A DNA stretch of 48,612 nt from Rhizobium terrae (GCF_003425685.1 NZ_QJKM01000027.1:1-48612), one strand, 5' to 3'. Shown: positions 1 to 7,119, numbered from the stretch's first letter. The notes: generated by a model not told the origin, from the letters alone. Translations and numbers: made by a program.

Positions 1-50
1 CCCTGCATCCCTCTCGACAATGCAGGATTCACCGAAATCTCAATCGTCAT
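1..50 (-). CDS. 5' fragment of an unidentified gene, cut by the window edge
   Basis: Reading leftwards from an ATG at 50, an open frame of 16 codons (MTIEISVNPALSRGMQ) runs off the window. An AGAGGAG ribosome-binding sequence lies about six bases before the ATG, which is the main reason to call it. I do not recognise the N-terminus. The ribosome-binding sequence is itself part of a short hairpin (CCTCT/AGAGG with loop GTTTTG), so initiation could be affected by folding. The leader upstream of it is strongly structured (see 108-309). Only the start is visible, so it may not be a gene at all. Confidence 0.4.
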   Translation of the reverse strand, partial: MTIEISVNPALSRGMQ

Positions 51-65
51 CTATTGCTCCTCTCA

Positions 66-83
66 AAACAGAGGGGTCACTTC
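66..83 (-). promoter_or_regulatory. Hairpin masking the ribosome-binding site of the left-edge gene
   Basis: On the minus strand the ribosome-binding sequence AGAGGAG at 57-63 partly overlaps a CCTCT...AGAGG stem with a six-base loop. Such masking occurs in RNA thermometers and other translational switches, but a five-pair stem can also arise by chance. The function is inference only. Confidence 0.25.
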
Positions 84-107
84 TTTATGCCGTCCGGGGG
101 TCAATTG

Positions 108-309
108 TGCATGTCGCCCGACATGCATAACCGGCGAGGTGGGGCCGGTGATCCGGCAGGCCGTCCTTATGCAAACGGACTGCCGGGGGCTGCGCAGAAA
201 ATGGTCTCCCTCCCGCCTTTAAGGCGGGGCGTGCGTGTGTCGCACACAACCCGGCATGGCATCCGCAAGGACGTAAGCCCATGCCGCCGCAGAGGGACCG
301 GAGTTGCGC
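108..309. ncRNA. Highly structured intergenic region, candidate noncoding RNA or leader
   Basis: Several perfect stems follow one another. TGCATGT 108-114 pairs with ACATGCA 121-127. CCGGCAG plus CCGT (153-164) pairs with ACGG plus CTGCCGG (175-186). GCGCA 192-196 pairs with TGCGC 305-309. GGT plus CCCTC (203-212) pairs with GAGGGACC 292-299 and encloses three hairpins: CCGCC/GGCGG (213-227), GTGCG/CGCAC (231-245) and CGGCATGG/CCATGCCG (252-286). The last contains TCC-GCAA-GGA, a GNRA tetraloop when read on the plus strand. Together this looks like a closed multi-branch junction. I matched it to no RNA family I can recall (it lacks SRP, RNase P, tmRNA, cobalamin, TPP and glycine riboswitch signatures). 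It may be a plus-strand RNA or the minus-strand leader of the gene at 50. Confidence 0.45.
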
Positions 310-397
310 GGATAAACACACCGAACGGGGCACGTCGCGTGTCACTGTTAAAATTTCATTCGAGGCACACGACGTGTCCCGGCCGAAACTGAAACCC

Positions 398-445
398 GCT
401 CACAGCACCAAGGGAGGACTCTGCCGTCCTCCGCCGCGGGTGAGC
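398..445. promoter_or_regulatory. Nested hairpin upstream of the small protein at 508
   Basis: GCTCAC at 398-403 pairs with GTGAGC at 440-445. Inside it GGAGGAC at 413-419 pairs with GTCCTCC at 426-432 around the loop TCTGCC. No T-run follows, so it is not a classical terminator. It could be the end of the structured region at 108-309, or a leader element of the gene starting at 508. Confidence 0.35.
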
Positions 446-507
446 AAGAGAGACCCGAAGGATCGCCACGGGATGAGTATATCGTGAGACAGGACAAGGA
501 GACGCAA

Positions 508-894
508 ATGCATGGACCGGACTTCGACGATTACGAAAAGCTTCGCGCCGAGCAGCATGAGGAGCTTTGCCGCCTCACCTCATCCCTCGCCCCCGTGATA
601 CACGGTCTCTGCCGTTTGCGCGCATGCCGTCGCAAAGGCACCTGCAGCGGCCCCATGGTGCCGTCACCGCATCAGGCGCTCAAGGTGCGCGCCCATCAGG
701 AGATCGGCCTGAGCGGGCGGGCCTGCGCCGATCTTCCGCTCTGCATCGCCAACCAGGCACCCGACTATTACGAGGTCTACCGGACGGCGATGGAGGACGT
801 CCGGGAGCTTCGGGATGAGCATCCGGCCGGGGACCTGCACGCCCTCTTCCGCCGTATTGCGGCAATGCGGCGCTCCGAGCACAACCTCTCTTGA
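508..894 (+). CDS. Conserved-looking small protein of unknown function
   Basis: A 129-residue protein that I do not recognise as a named family. The ATG at 508 is chosen over a GTG at 484 because AAGGAG sits just upstream of it. The protein is charged and soluble-looking, with no signal peptide or membrane segment. It has six cysteines (about residues 21, 35, 40, 46, 73 and 79), several in basic surroundings (ACRRKGTC), which could bind a metal or form disulfides. The C-terminal half is a probable helical region (YYEVYRTAMEDVREL). ubiG follows after about 50 bases on the same strand, so co-transcription is possible. Codon choice looks like that of the neighbours. Confidence 0.65.
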   Translation: MHGPDFDDYEKLRAEQHEELCRLTSSLAPVIHGLCRLRACRRKGTCSGPMVPSPHQALKVRAHQEIGLSGRACADLPLCIANQAPDYYEVYRTAMEDVRELRDEHPAGDLHALFRRIAAMRRSEHNLS

Positions 895-946
895 CTTCTC
901 CCGCCTCCCGTCCGACTTCAGTCGGTGAAAACGAAGGATGAAGACC

Positions 947-1693
947 ATGACCGAAGCCAGCCGTACGACGATTGATCAGAGCGAAGTCGACCGGTTCTCC
1001 GCCATGGCCGCCGAGTGGTGGGATCCGACCGGCAAGTTCAGGCCGCTCCACAAGTTCAATCCTGTGCGGCTCACCTATCTCCGCGACCGTATCTGCGAGA
1101 ATTTCGGCCGTGAGCCGAAGGGCCATCTGCCGCTTTCCGGCCTGCGCATTCTCGATATCGGTTGCGGCGGCGGCCTTCTGTCGGAACCCATCGCCCGTAT
1201 GGGCGCCACCGTCGTCGGCGCCGATCCTTCGGAAAAGAACATCGGCATCGCCTCCACGCACGCGGCCGAGACCGGCACTTCGGTCGATTACCGCGCCGTC
1301 ACGGCCGAACAGCTCGCCGAAGCCGGCGAGACCTTCGACGTGGTGCTCAACATGGAAGTCGTGGAACATGTCGCGGACGTGGATTTCTTCATCTCCACCT
1401 GCGCGAAAATGGTCCGGCCCGGCGGTCTGATGTTCGTCGCCACCATCAATCGCACCTTCAAGGCCGGCGCGCTTGCCATCTTCGCCGCCGAAAACATCCT
1501 GCGCTGGCTGCCGCGCGGCACCCACCAATATGAAAAACTGGTCCGCCCGGAAGAGCTGGAAAAGCCGATTGCCGCATCGGGCATGGAAATCATCCACCGC
1601 ACCGGCGTCTTCTTCAATCCCCTCCAGGACCGCTGGAACCTCTCCCCCGATATGGACGTCAACTACATGCTGCTCGCCAAGCGGGAGGGGTGA
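947..1693 (+). CDS. ubiG: Ubiquinone biosynthesis O-methyltransferase UbiG
   Basis: UbiG carries out both O-methylations in ubiquinone synthesis, using S-adenosylmethionine. The 248-residue protein has the SAM-binding motif LDIGCGGG near residues 69-76 and the acidic loop GADPSEKN shortly after. It also has the family-typical N-terminal stretch RFSAMAAEWWDPTGKF and the post-motif NMEVVEHVADVDFF. The ATG at 947 is preferred to one at 938, because GAAGGA lies eight bases before 947 but abuts 938. Length and motifs match UbiG closely. It is transcribed away from the small gene at 508 and converges on the DUF1178 gene. Confidence 0.95.
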   Translation: MTEASRTTIDQSEVDRFSAMAAEWWDPTGKFRPLHKFNPVRLTYLRDRICENFGREPKGHLPLSGLRILDIGCGGGLLSEPIARMGATVVGADPSEKNIGIASTHAAETGTSVDYRAVTAEQLAEAGETFDVVLNMEVVEHVADVDFFISTCAKMVRPGGLMFVATINRTFKAGALAIFAAENILRWLPRGTHQYEKLVRPEELEKPIAASGMEIIHRTGVFFNPLQDRWNLSPDMDVNYMLLAKREG

Positions 1694-1740
1694 GAAACTT
1701 CACGGCCTTCCGATTTCATTCCGGCTGCGGACAAGCAAAT

Positions 1741-1777
1741 CCAGCAAAGTGGGAACCGGTTTTGTGTCCGGAATTGC
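1741..1777. repeat. Rhizobial short intergenic repeat (AAGTGGGAACCGGTTTTG type)
   Basis: The stretch GCAAAGTGGGAACCGGTTTT, followed by GTGTCCGGAATTGC, resembles a short palindromic repeat that I recall as widespread between genes of Rhizobium and Agrobacterium. Its core GGAACCGGTTTT is partly self-complementary. It lies in the 208-base gap between the convergent ubiG and DUF1178 genes and may also help end transcription. Nothing else is evident in that gap. Confidence 0.5.
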
Positions 1778-1901
1778 GTGGCCGCCGAGCGGTGTCCGTT
1801 GCTCGAACCCCTGCTGCATGTCAAAAAACGAAAGGCCGGAGCGATCTTCAACCTCTCCGACCTTATCGGGTTCTTTGAAATACCACTCTTCGTAAGCGCG
1901 A

Positions 1902-2330
1902 TCAGTTCGCATCCTCGGGCAGCACCGGCATCGGCGCCACCTCGATGCCCTCTTCCAGAAGGTCGCGCACCTCGCCGAGGCTCGCCTGGCCGACGATGCC
2001 GCGTGCATCCGCTTCGCCGTAATGGATCTTGCGCGCCTCTTCCGGGAACTTCTCGCCGACATCCTCGGCGCTCGCCTTGATCTCGGCGATCGCCTGCCTG
2101 ATCTTGGCGATCGCTTCCTGCCGGGCGATGTCCATGACCATCGCCTGTTTCTCCTCCTTTTTGCGGGCGGTCGAAACGGAGGGCGCCATCAGGCTCTTGG
2201 AAATGGAAGACGAGCTGCAGACGGGGCAGGTCAGGAAACCGCTTGCCACCTGGGTGTCGAAATCGGCGCTCGCGGAAAACCAGCCCTCGAACGTGTGGGC
2301 GTTTTCGCAAGAAAGGGAATATTTGATCAA
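1902..2330 (-). CDS. DUF1178 family protein
   Basis: The 142-residue sequence matches the DUF1178 family, which is common in alpha- and betaproteobacteria and has no established function. It opens with MIKYSLSCENAHTFEGWF. A CPVC pair at residues 35-38, together with Cys8 and His12, looks like a small zinc-binding head. A long helical middle (KIRQAIAEIKASAEDVGEKF) and the conserved RKIHYGEADARGI motif follow. The start is TTG at 2330, preceded by GGGAGG at a good distance. Its TTGA overlaps the stop of the upstream nitrilase gene, indicating translational coupling. It is the last gene of the comF-grxC-nitrilase-DUF1178 run. Confidence 0.88.
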   Translation of the reverse strand: MIKYSLSCENAHTFEGWFSASADFDTQVASGFLTCPVCSSSSISKSLMAPSVSTARKKEEKQAMVMDIARQEAIAKIRQAIAEIKASAEDVGEKFPEEARKIHYGEADARGIVGQASLGEVRDLLEEGIEVAPMPVLPEDAN

Positions 2331-3181
2331 GCTGCAACACCTCCCGCCACATCGGACACGGTCTCGAGCGTGAACTCGCGGGAATTCTTGAGGTTCGGGA
2401 TTTTTCCGCGCGCGGCCTTCACCGCCGCAATGTCGATCTCGGCCAGCACGATCGCTTCGCCCGTGCCGCCGGCCGAATTGAGCACCTTGCCCCAGGGATC
2501 GACGATCATCGAATGGCCGAAGGTCTCGCGGCCGTCCTCGTGCACGCCGGCCTGGGCGGCGGCGATCAGGAAGGTGCCGTTCTCGATGGCGCGGGCCCTG
2601 AGCAGGATTTCCCAGTGCGCCTCGCCCGTCTGGCGGGTGAATGCGGCGGGCACGGTCAGGATCTCGGCGCCGGCAAGCGCCTCGCTCCGGAAAAGCTGCG
2701 GAAACCGCACGTCATAGCAGATCGCGAAACCGAGCTTGCCGAACGGCAGATCCGCCACCCGGGCCTCACCGCCCGGCTCGTAGGCGGAGCTTTCGCGCCA
2801 GCTTTCGCCATTGTCCAGATCGACATCGAACATATGGATCTTGTCATAGGTGGTGACCAGCCGGCCGCCGGGCGCAAAAAGGAAGGCCCGGTTGGCGATC
2901 TTGCCGTCGGGTCTCGCGATCGCCGTCGAGCCGATATGCAGGTGGATGCCGAGTTCGCTGGCAAGGCCGCGGGCGGTCGAAACGATGACGTCGCCGGCCT
3001 CGTCGCGCAACACCTCGCGCGCCGCCTTGCGGTCGCGCTGCAGCATGCCCGTCATTTCCGGCGTCTGGATATAGGTCGCGCCCTGAGCGGCGGCCTCGCG
3101 GACGAGCCGGGCCATATCGGCGGCGTTCTTCTCCGGGTTGATGCCGGAACACATCTGGATCGCTGCAATCTTGATCGTCAT
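2327..3181 (-). CDS. Carbon-nitrogen hydrolase, Nit2/omega-amidase type
   Basis: A 284-residue member of the nitrilase superfamily. The catalytic triad is visible as Glu42 (TPEMTG), Lys114 (YDKIHMFD) and Cys155 (GFAICYDVRFP). The FDVDLDNGESWRES and CYDVRFPQLFR segments are typical of the Nit1/Nit2 branch, whose members hydrolyse deaminated glutathione or alpha-keto acid amides such as 2-oxoglutaramate. The exact substrate cannot be read from sequence. Placement ten bases behind the glutaredoxin gene fits a role in glutathione repair, but that is inference. The start ATG at 3181 excludes an unlikely N-terminal extension that would overlap grxC. Confidence 0.88.
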   Translation of the reverse strand: MTIKIAAIQMCSGINPEKNAADMARLVREAAAQGATYIQTPEMTGMLQRDRKAAREVLRDEAGDVIVSTARGLASELGIHLHIGSTAIARPDGKIANRAFLFAPGGRLVTTYDKIHMFDVDLDNGESWRESSAYEPGGEARVADLPFGKLGFAICYDVRFPQLFRSEALAGAEILTVPAAFTRQTGEAHWEILLRARAIENGTFLIAAAQAGVHEDGRETFGHSMIVDPWGKVLNSAGGTGEAIVLAEIDIAAVKAARGKIPNLKNSREFTLETVSDVAGGVAA

Positions 3182-3191
3182 CGTGAAAACC

Positions 3192-3449
3192 TCAATTGGC
3201 CAGCATCGGGTCCAGCTTGCCGGCCCGGTCCAGCGCATGCAGGTCGTCGCAGCCGCCCACATGGGTGCCGTCGATGAAGATCTGCGGGAAGGTCGAGCGG
3301 CCGTTCGCCTTGGCGATCATCTCCTCGCGCAGTTCCCTGGAATAGGTGGCGTCATGCTCGATATACTGGACGCCCTTGGTGTCCAGCAAAGCCTTGGCGC
3401 GGGCGCAGTAGCCGCAATATTCGCGGGTATAGATTGTCACGTCTGCCAT
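3192..3449 (-). CDS. grxC: Glutaredoxin 3
   Basis: An 85-residue thioredoxin-fold dithiol glutaredoxin that reduces disulfides with glutathione in the cytoplasm. The active site is CGYC at residues 12-15; most GrxC proteins have CPYC, so the proline is replaced by glycine here. The glutathione-binding TFPQIFIDGTHVGGCDDL segment is intact, including the cis-proline and GGCDD. Length is normal. It is the second gene of the comF-led minus-strand run, 58 bases after comF and 10 before the nitrilase. Confidence 0.95.
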   Translation of the reverse strand: MADVTIYTREYCGYCARAKALLDTKGVQYIEHDATYSRELREEMIAKANGRSTFPQIFIDGTHVGGCDDLHALDRAGKLDPMLAN

Positions 3450-3507
3450 GATCGTCTCCGGCGCAGCCAGGCGGGAAAAAGGCCACGCGAAAAATTGTCA
3501 TCTTCCG

Positions 3508-4284
3508 TCATATAGGCCCGGAAACCGCCATTGCAAAGGTCAAAACCGTGACGTCGGCGGCGCCTGCCTTCTTCAGCGCGCGGGTCGCGGAAGAAACGGT
3601 CGCCCCGGTCGTATAGACGTCGTCGACCAGCACCAGGCGCTTGCCGAAAACATCCGCTTCATGGCCCGGCGCGATCGCGAAAGCGGCCCGGACATTCTCC
3701 TCGCGCGCATTGGCCGAAAGCCCCACCTGACGGCTGGTCCGTTTGACGCGGATGAGTGTCGACGGCAGGAAGGGCCGGCCGGAGGCCTGCGAAAGGTGCC
3801 GCCCGAGTTCCGCCGCCTGGTTGAATTTCCGCGAGGCGAAGCGGAAGCGGTGGAGCGGCACCGGCAGGATGCCGTCGCAATCCGCCACATGGCTTTCCGC
3901 CGCGCGCAGCATCCAGCCGGCCATCATCGGCGCAAGGTCGGTCCGGTCCCGGTATTTCAGCGAATGGACGAGATTGCGCGCCGCCCCTTCGAAGATCGCC
4001 GCCGATCTCAACCGGTCGAAGACGGGCGGGTTGGCGATCGCCTCCGCCGACAGCATGCCCGCGCCCGGATCGTAGGAGAACGGCAGGCCGAGGACCTCGC
4101 AATAGGGCCGTTCGATGAAACGCATCTCCCGCCAGCAGGAAGGGCAGAGGCCGCGGTGCCCGCCGGTGCGCACGCCGCAGCCCGGACAGATCGGCGGATA
4201 GAAAAGATCGCCGAACGCCTTCGTCCACGCTGCGGCAAACGATGTTACAAACTGGAGGGTACTGGCACGAGGCTCGGCGGTCAT
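3508..4284 (-). CDS. comF: ComF family phosphoribosyltransferase-like protein
   Basis: The 258-residue protein has the ComF architecture. A four-cysteine zinc finger (Cys33, Cys36, Cys47, Cys50) is followed by a phosphoribosyltransferase domain with the PRPP-binding motif VLVDDVYTTGAT at residues 218-229. The conserved SLKYRDRTDLAPMMAG and FNQAAELGRHL blocks lie between. ComF proteins take part in DNA uptake or processing of transforming DNA, but in alphaproteobacteria the role is largely untested. The ATG at 4284 gives the standard N-terminus. The gene is divergent from the methyltransferase at 4343, with under 60 bases between, and appears to head the run comF-grxC-nitrilase-DUF1178. Confidence 0.88.
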   Translation of the reverse strand: MTAEPRASTLQFVTSFAAAWTKAFGDLFYPPICPGCGVRTGGHRGLCPSCWREMRFIERPYCEVLGLPFSYDPGAGMLSAEAIANPPVFDRLRSAAIFEGAARNLVHSLKYRDRTDLAPMMAGWMLRAAESHVADCDGILPVPLHRFRFASRKFNQAAELGRHLSQASGRPFLPSTLIRVKRTSRQVGLSANAREENVRAAFAIAPGHEADVFGKRLVLVDDVYTTGATVSSATRALKKAGAADVTVLTFAMAVSGPI

Positions 4285-4342
4285 GGGTTGACAATACAGG
4301 ACGGAAGGCGCCTTTGCGACCGGCAGAATGGATGGGAAAACG

Positions 4343-5242
4343 ATGGAAATTCTCTTCGACGAACAGCTGATCGCGGCACGGCGGAAAAGGGCGCTGGCGG
4401 CAGGCGACGAGAAGGCCGCCTTTCTGCTGGAGATCGCCGCCCGCGAGCTTGCCGACCGTCTGGCCGTCGTGGAACGCCAATTCGAGACGGCGGTCGAACT
4501 GCATGGCGGAACGGGCATCACCGCCCGCGAGGCGCTCGCCACCGGCAAGGTCGATATCATGCGCCGCGTCGAGACCGATCCCGCCTTTGCCCGCACCGGT
4601 GAACCCGTCGAGACCGCCACGCTGGAAGACGTTCCTCTGGAGCCGGCCTCCGTCAACCTGGTGCTCTCCCCGCTCGCGCTGCATCTCGTCAACGACACGC
4701 CGGGCGCGCTGGTACGCATCCGCCGCGCCCTGAAACCGGACGGGCTTTTCCTCGCCGCGATTCCCGGCGCCGGCACGCTTGCCGAACTGCGCGACGTTCT
4801 TCTCTCCGCCGAGGCGGAACTCATCGGCGGCGCCAGCCCGCGCGTCATTCCCTTCGCCGATGTCCGCGACGTCGGCGCCCTGCTCCAGCGCGCGGGCTTC
4901 GCGCTGCCGGTCATCGATGCCGAGACTTACACGGTGCGTTACGACTCGCTGTTTCCGCTGATGCGGGATCTTCGCGCCATGGGCATGACCAATCCGCTGA
5001 CCGGCCGCAGCCGGATACCGGTGACACGGCAATTTTTCGTGAGGGCGGCGGAGATCTATGCGGAGCGTTATTCGGACCCGGACGGCCGCATCCGTGCTAC
5101 CTTTTCGATCATCTACGTCTCGGGCTGGGCGCCGCACGAAAGCCAGCAGCAGCCGTTGAAGCCGGGCTCGGCGAAGATGCGGCTGGCGGATGCATTGCGC
5201 GTTGGCACCGGAACGGCAGACAAACCCGGAAAATCAGGGTGA
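4343..5242 (+). CDS. SAM-dependent methyltransferase, BioC/NDUFAF5-like
   Basis: A 299-residue class I methyltransferase-like protein. It resembles the alphaproteobacterial group related to BioC and mitochondrial NDUFAF5: the block SVNLVLSPLALHLVNDTPGA, then IRRALKPDGLFLAAIPG, then the C-terminal YDSLFPLMRDLRAMGMTNPL. NDUFAF5 modifies a complex I subunit and BioC methylates malonyl-ACP in biotin synthesis; I cannot say which applies. The ATG at 4343 is chosen because it aligns with usual family N-termini; an in-frame ATG at 4328 is an alternative. Its 3' end overlaps the convergent pilin gene by nine bases. Confidence 0.85.
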   Translation: MEILFDEQLIAARRKRALAAGDEKAAFLLEIAARELADRLAVVERQFETAVELHGGTGITAREALATGKVDIMRRVETDPAFARTGEPVETATLEDVPLEPASVNLVLSPLALHLVNDTPGALVRIRRALKPDGLFLAAIPGAGTLAELRDVLLSAEAELIGGASPRVIPFADVRDVGALLQRAGFALPVIDAETYTVRYDSLFPLMRDLRAMGMTNPLTGRSRIPVTRQFFVRAAEIYAERYSDPDGRIRATFSIIYVSGWAPHESQQQPLKPGSAKMRLADALRVGTGTADKPGKSG

Positions 5243-5407
5243 CGGGTTGTCGATCTTGGTACCGATAAAGCCGAACATGTCGTTCAGCGCTCCGGTGAAC
5301 TGACCAAACCCGGCGATCATCGCCAGCGACAGGACCGCCACGATCAACCCGTATTCGACGGCCGTCGCCCCGCGTTCGTCGCGAAGGAATGAGCGGAGAA
5401 AGCGCAT
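5234..5407 (-). CDS. Flp/Fap-type pilin
   Basis: A 57-residue class III prepilin. A short basic leader ends at Gly13, followed by ATAVEYGLIVAVLSLAMI. This carries the Glu at +5 and Tyr at +6 relative to the predicted prepilin peptidase cut, then one hydrophobic helix. This is the hallmark of Flp pilins, which Tad machinery assembles for surface attachment. No cpa/tad genes are in the window, so this copy stands alone. The ATG at 5407 gives the standard leader; an upstream in-frame start would add 18 non-typical residues. Confidence 0.88.
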   Translation of the reverse strand: MRFLRSFLRDERGATAVEYGLIVAVLSLAMIAGFGQFTGALNDMFGFIGTKIDNPSP

Positions 5408-5470
5408 GGCGTGCCCTTTGTTTCTGACGAATGGTATGCAACTGCCATAAGGATATCGCATAACCGTTAA

Positions 5471-5791
5471 TCAGCAGTCATCACCCGAGCCGTAGCCTTG
5501 GACGATGCAGACCTCGCCCGGCGTTTCCTGCAGCACGCTGCGGCGGATCGTATAATGCTTGACGCCCTTTTCGGCGGGCTTGATCGAGCCGGTGGTGATC
5601 AGGTCGAAATCTTCCTGGACATTGGCGAGGCGCCGCTGGTCGTCGCGGCCGGCCAGCATCGGGGTCACGATCAGCGAAAGCGCGATGGCGGCGGTGCCGA
5701 ACAGCAGCGCGATATTGAGCGCGCCGGTCCTGCCGGAGCCGTATCCCGTCCGCTGCCGGACCGGAACGGTTTTCCAGAATTCGTCGTCCAT
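5471..5791 (-). CDS. Small single-pass membrane protein of unknown function
   Basis: A 106-residue protein I cannot assign to a named family. A polar basic N-terminus (MDDEFWKTVPVRQRTGYGSG) precedes one hydrophobic segment at about residues 26-46. The C-terminal domain has two cysteines (EVCIVQGYGSGDDC), probably periplasmic. The ATG at 5791 is preferred over an in-frame GTG at 5842 because it gives a clean start to the conserved-looking part. It lies 63 bases upstream of the Flp pilin gene on the same strand, so the two may be co-transcribed, which could hint at a link to pilus function. Confidence 0.65.
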   Translation of the reverse strand: MDDEFWKTVPVRQRTGYGSGRTGALNIALLFGTAAIALSLIVTPMLAGRDDQRRLANVQEDFDLITTGSIKPAEKGVKHYTIRRSVLQETPGEVCIVQGYGSGDDC

Positions 5792-5869
5792 GCCTCGATA
5801 GCCCCATAACGCAGTCACTTGGATAGGGCCGGAGAGTGCCACAACCGGCTAAACGATTTCTTAATGCCA

Positions 5870-5896
5870 GATAAATTCGATTGTTCTAATTTTATC
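5870..5896. promoter_or_regulatory. AT-rich inverted repeat upstream of the small membrane protein and pilin genes
   Basis: GATAAATT at 5870-5877 and AATTTTATC at 5888-5896 form an imperfect dyad in an otherwise GC-rich sequence. It sits between the end of the Nudix gene and the minus-strand gene pair 5791-5234. It may be an operator or promoter element; nothing more can be said from sequence. Confidence 0.3.
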
Positions 5897-5910
5897 GGTC
5901 CGAGCCGGAA

Positions 5911-6324
5911 TCACAAGAGATCCTGGAGGATCGGGATCAGCGGCTCGTCGGCGGGAGGCATCGGGTAGTCGCGCAGCGCCATCGGCCTGACCCACTTGAT
6001 CGCCTGGCCTTCACGGCCCGTCGGAATACCCTCGAAACGCCGGCAGACATAAAGCGGCATCAGGAGGTGGAACGTCTCGTAGGTGTGGCTGGCGAAGGTG
6101 AGCGGCGCAAGGCAGGGGATCTTCGTGGTAATGCCGAGCTCTTCCTCGAGTTCGCGCACCAGCGTTTCCTCAGGCGTCTCGCCGGGTTCCACCTTGCCGC
6201 CGGGAAACTCCCAGAGGCCGGCCAGCGACTTACCTTCCGGACGCTGCGCCAGAAGGATGCGGCCGTCGCTGTCGATCAGCGCACAGGCGGCGACCAGCAG
6301 GAGTTTGCGGGGCGTGTCGCTCAT
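5911..6324 (-). CDS. mutT: Nudix hydrolase, MutT-type 8-oxo-dGTP diphosphatase
   Basis: A 137-residue Nudix protein. The complete Nudix box runs from GGKVEPGETPEETL at residue 42 to RELEEELGI at residue 65. The substrate side has LLAQRPEGKSLAGLWEFPGG, the typical MutT stretch. The likely role is hydrolysing oxidised GTP/dGTP to prevent mutation. It is the last of a minus-strand run (parvulin isomerase, argJ, acetyltransferase, this gene) and starts 12 bases after the acetyltransferase stop. A different Nudix substrate is possible, but sequence and context favour MutT. Confidence 0.9.
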   Translation of the reverse strand: MSDTPRKLLLVAACALIDSDGRILLAQRPEGKSLAGLWEFPGGKVEPGETPEETLVRELEEELGITTKIPCLAPLTFASHTYETFHLLMPLYVCRRFEGIPTGREGQAIKWVRPMALRDYPMPPADEPLIPILQDLL

Positions 6325-6336
6325 GCTCGGCCGTCC

Positions 6337-7113
6337 TTATCCTTCCTGGCGCCAATATCGGTATTCGTAAGCCTTGCGGAAACCGAACCGCCGATAGAGC
6401 CCCAATGCCGGAACATTGTCGGAAACCACCTGCAGCCAGGCCGATCGCGCGCCGCTGATCCGCGCCCAGCGCAGGGCCGCAGTCAGGATCTCCGTGCCGA
6501 TACCGGTCCGGCGCAGCCTTTCGGCCACAGCGAAAGACATGATGCCGGCAAGATCGTTGTCCTGCACGCAAAGCGCCGTGGCGACGGGACCGGCCTGCGG
6601 GCTCTCCTTGATGAAGAAGCCGGATGTCGGCCTGATGGAGCTCAGGATTTCCGCGAGCGCCGGTTTCAGCGCAGGGTCCTCGCCGTCGATCGCAAGGCTC
6701 GCATCGGCGAAACGGCCGATGTCGTGGCTCGGCAGGTAGTCGAGCGTATCGGGCAGTTCGAGTTCGGTGAGATCGACAGTCAGGACATCGACGGTTTCGA
6801 AAGGCCACCATCCGGTCTGATCCAGGTGCTCAATGAGCGCGGCCGGCGCAAGCGGCGTCTCGCGGATGACCAGGCGGCGGCCGTAATCGTCGAAACGCTT
6901 GCGTGCCTTGTCGATCCGCATACCCATGTCCCGATGGTCGGACGGATCGAGCGGCACGATGCAGTTCAGCCGCTTGGAAGGATGACCGCCGGTCAGCCGC
7001 ACCTGCCAGCTTCCGTCATAAACGACGGAAGCGGCCGGCCAGGCACGAAAACCCACGGCTTCAAGCCGCCGGACAAGCGGAAGATCGTTTCCGGAAGACA
7101 AGGCCTGCACCAA
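6337..7113 (-). CDS. GNAT family N-acetyltransferase
   Basis: A 258-residue protein with a C-terminal GNAT domain. The acetyl-CoA loop reads AERLRRTGIGTEIL near residue 200, followed by LQVVSDNVPALGLYRRFGF, the usual end of the fold. The N-terminal half (PLVRRLEAVGFRAWPA) is weakly GNAT-like, so it may be a tandem-GNAT protein. The substrate is unknown. The start is uncertain: TTG at 7113 has GGAG about ten bases upstream, and GTG at 7110 is next to it. It lies six bases after argJ, a conserved rhizobial neighbour. Confidence 0.85.
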   Translation of the reverse strand: MVQALSSGNDLPLVRRLEAVGFRAWPAASVVYDGSWQVRLTGGHPSKRLNCIVPLDPSDHRDMGMRIDKARKRFDDYGRRLVIRETPLAPAALIEHLDQTGWWPFETVDVLTVDLTELELPDTLDYLPSHDIGRFADASLAIDGEDPALKPALAEILSSIRPTSGFFIKESPQAGPVATALCVQDNDLAGIMSFAVAERLRRTGIGTEILTAALRWARISGARSAWLQVVSDNVPALGLYRRFGFRKAYEYRYWRQEG

Positions 7114-7119
7114 CTCCGA

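Noticed and set aside
54..392. Open frames on both strands across the left structured region
   Set aside because: They lack ribosome-binding sites, are rich in Arg/Pro/Gly typical of chance frames in GC-rich DNA, and lie across the hairpins instead of being interrupted in a coding-like way.
1700..2062. A minus-strand 120-codon frame over the DUF1178 gene and the following gap
   Set aside because: Its first half is the DUF1178 gene read out of frame (very Arg/Ser-rich). Only the tail looks protein-like, and it has no start or ribosome-binding site of its own.
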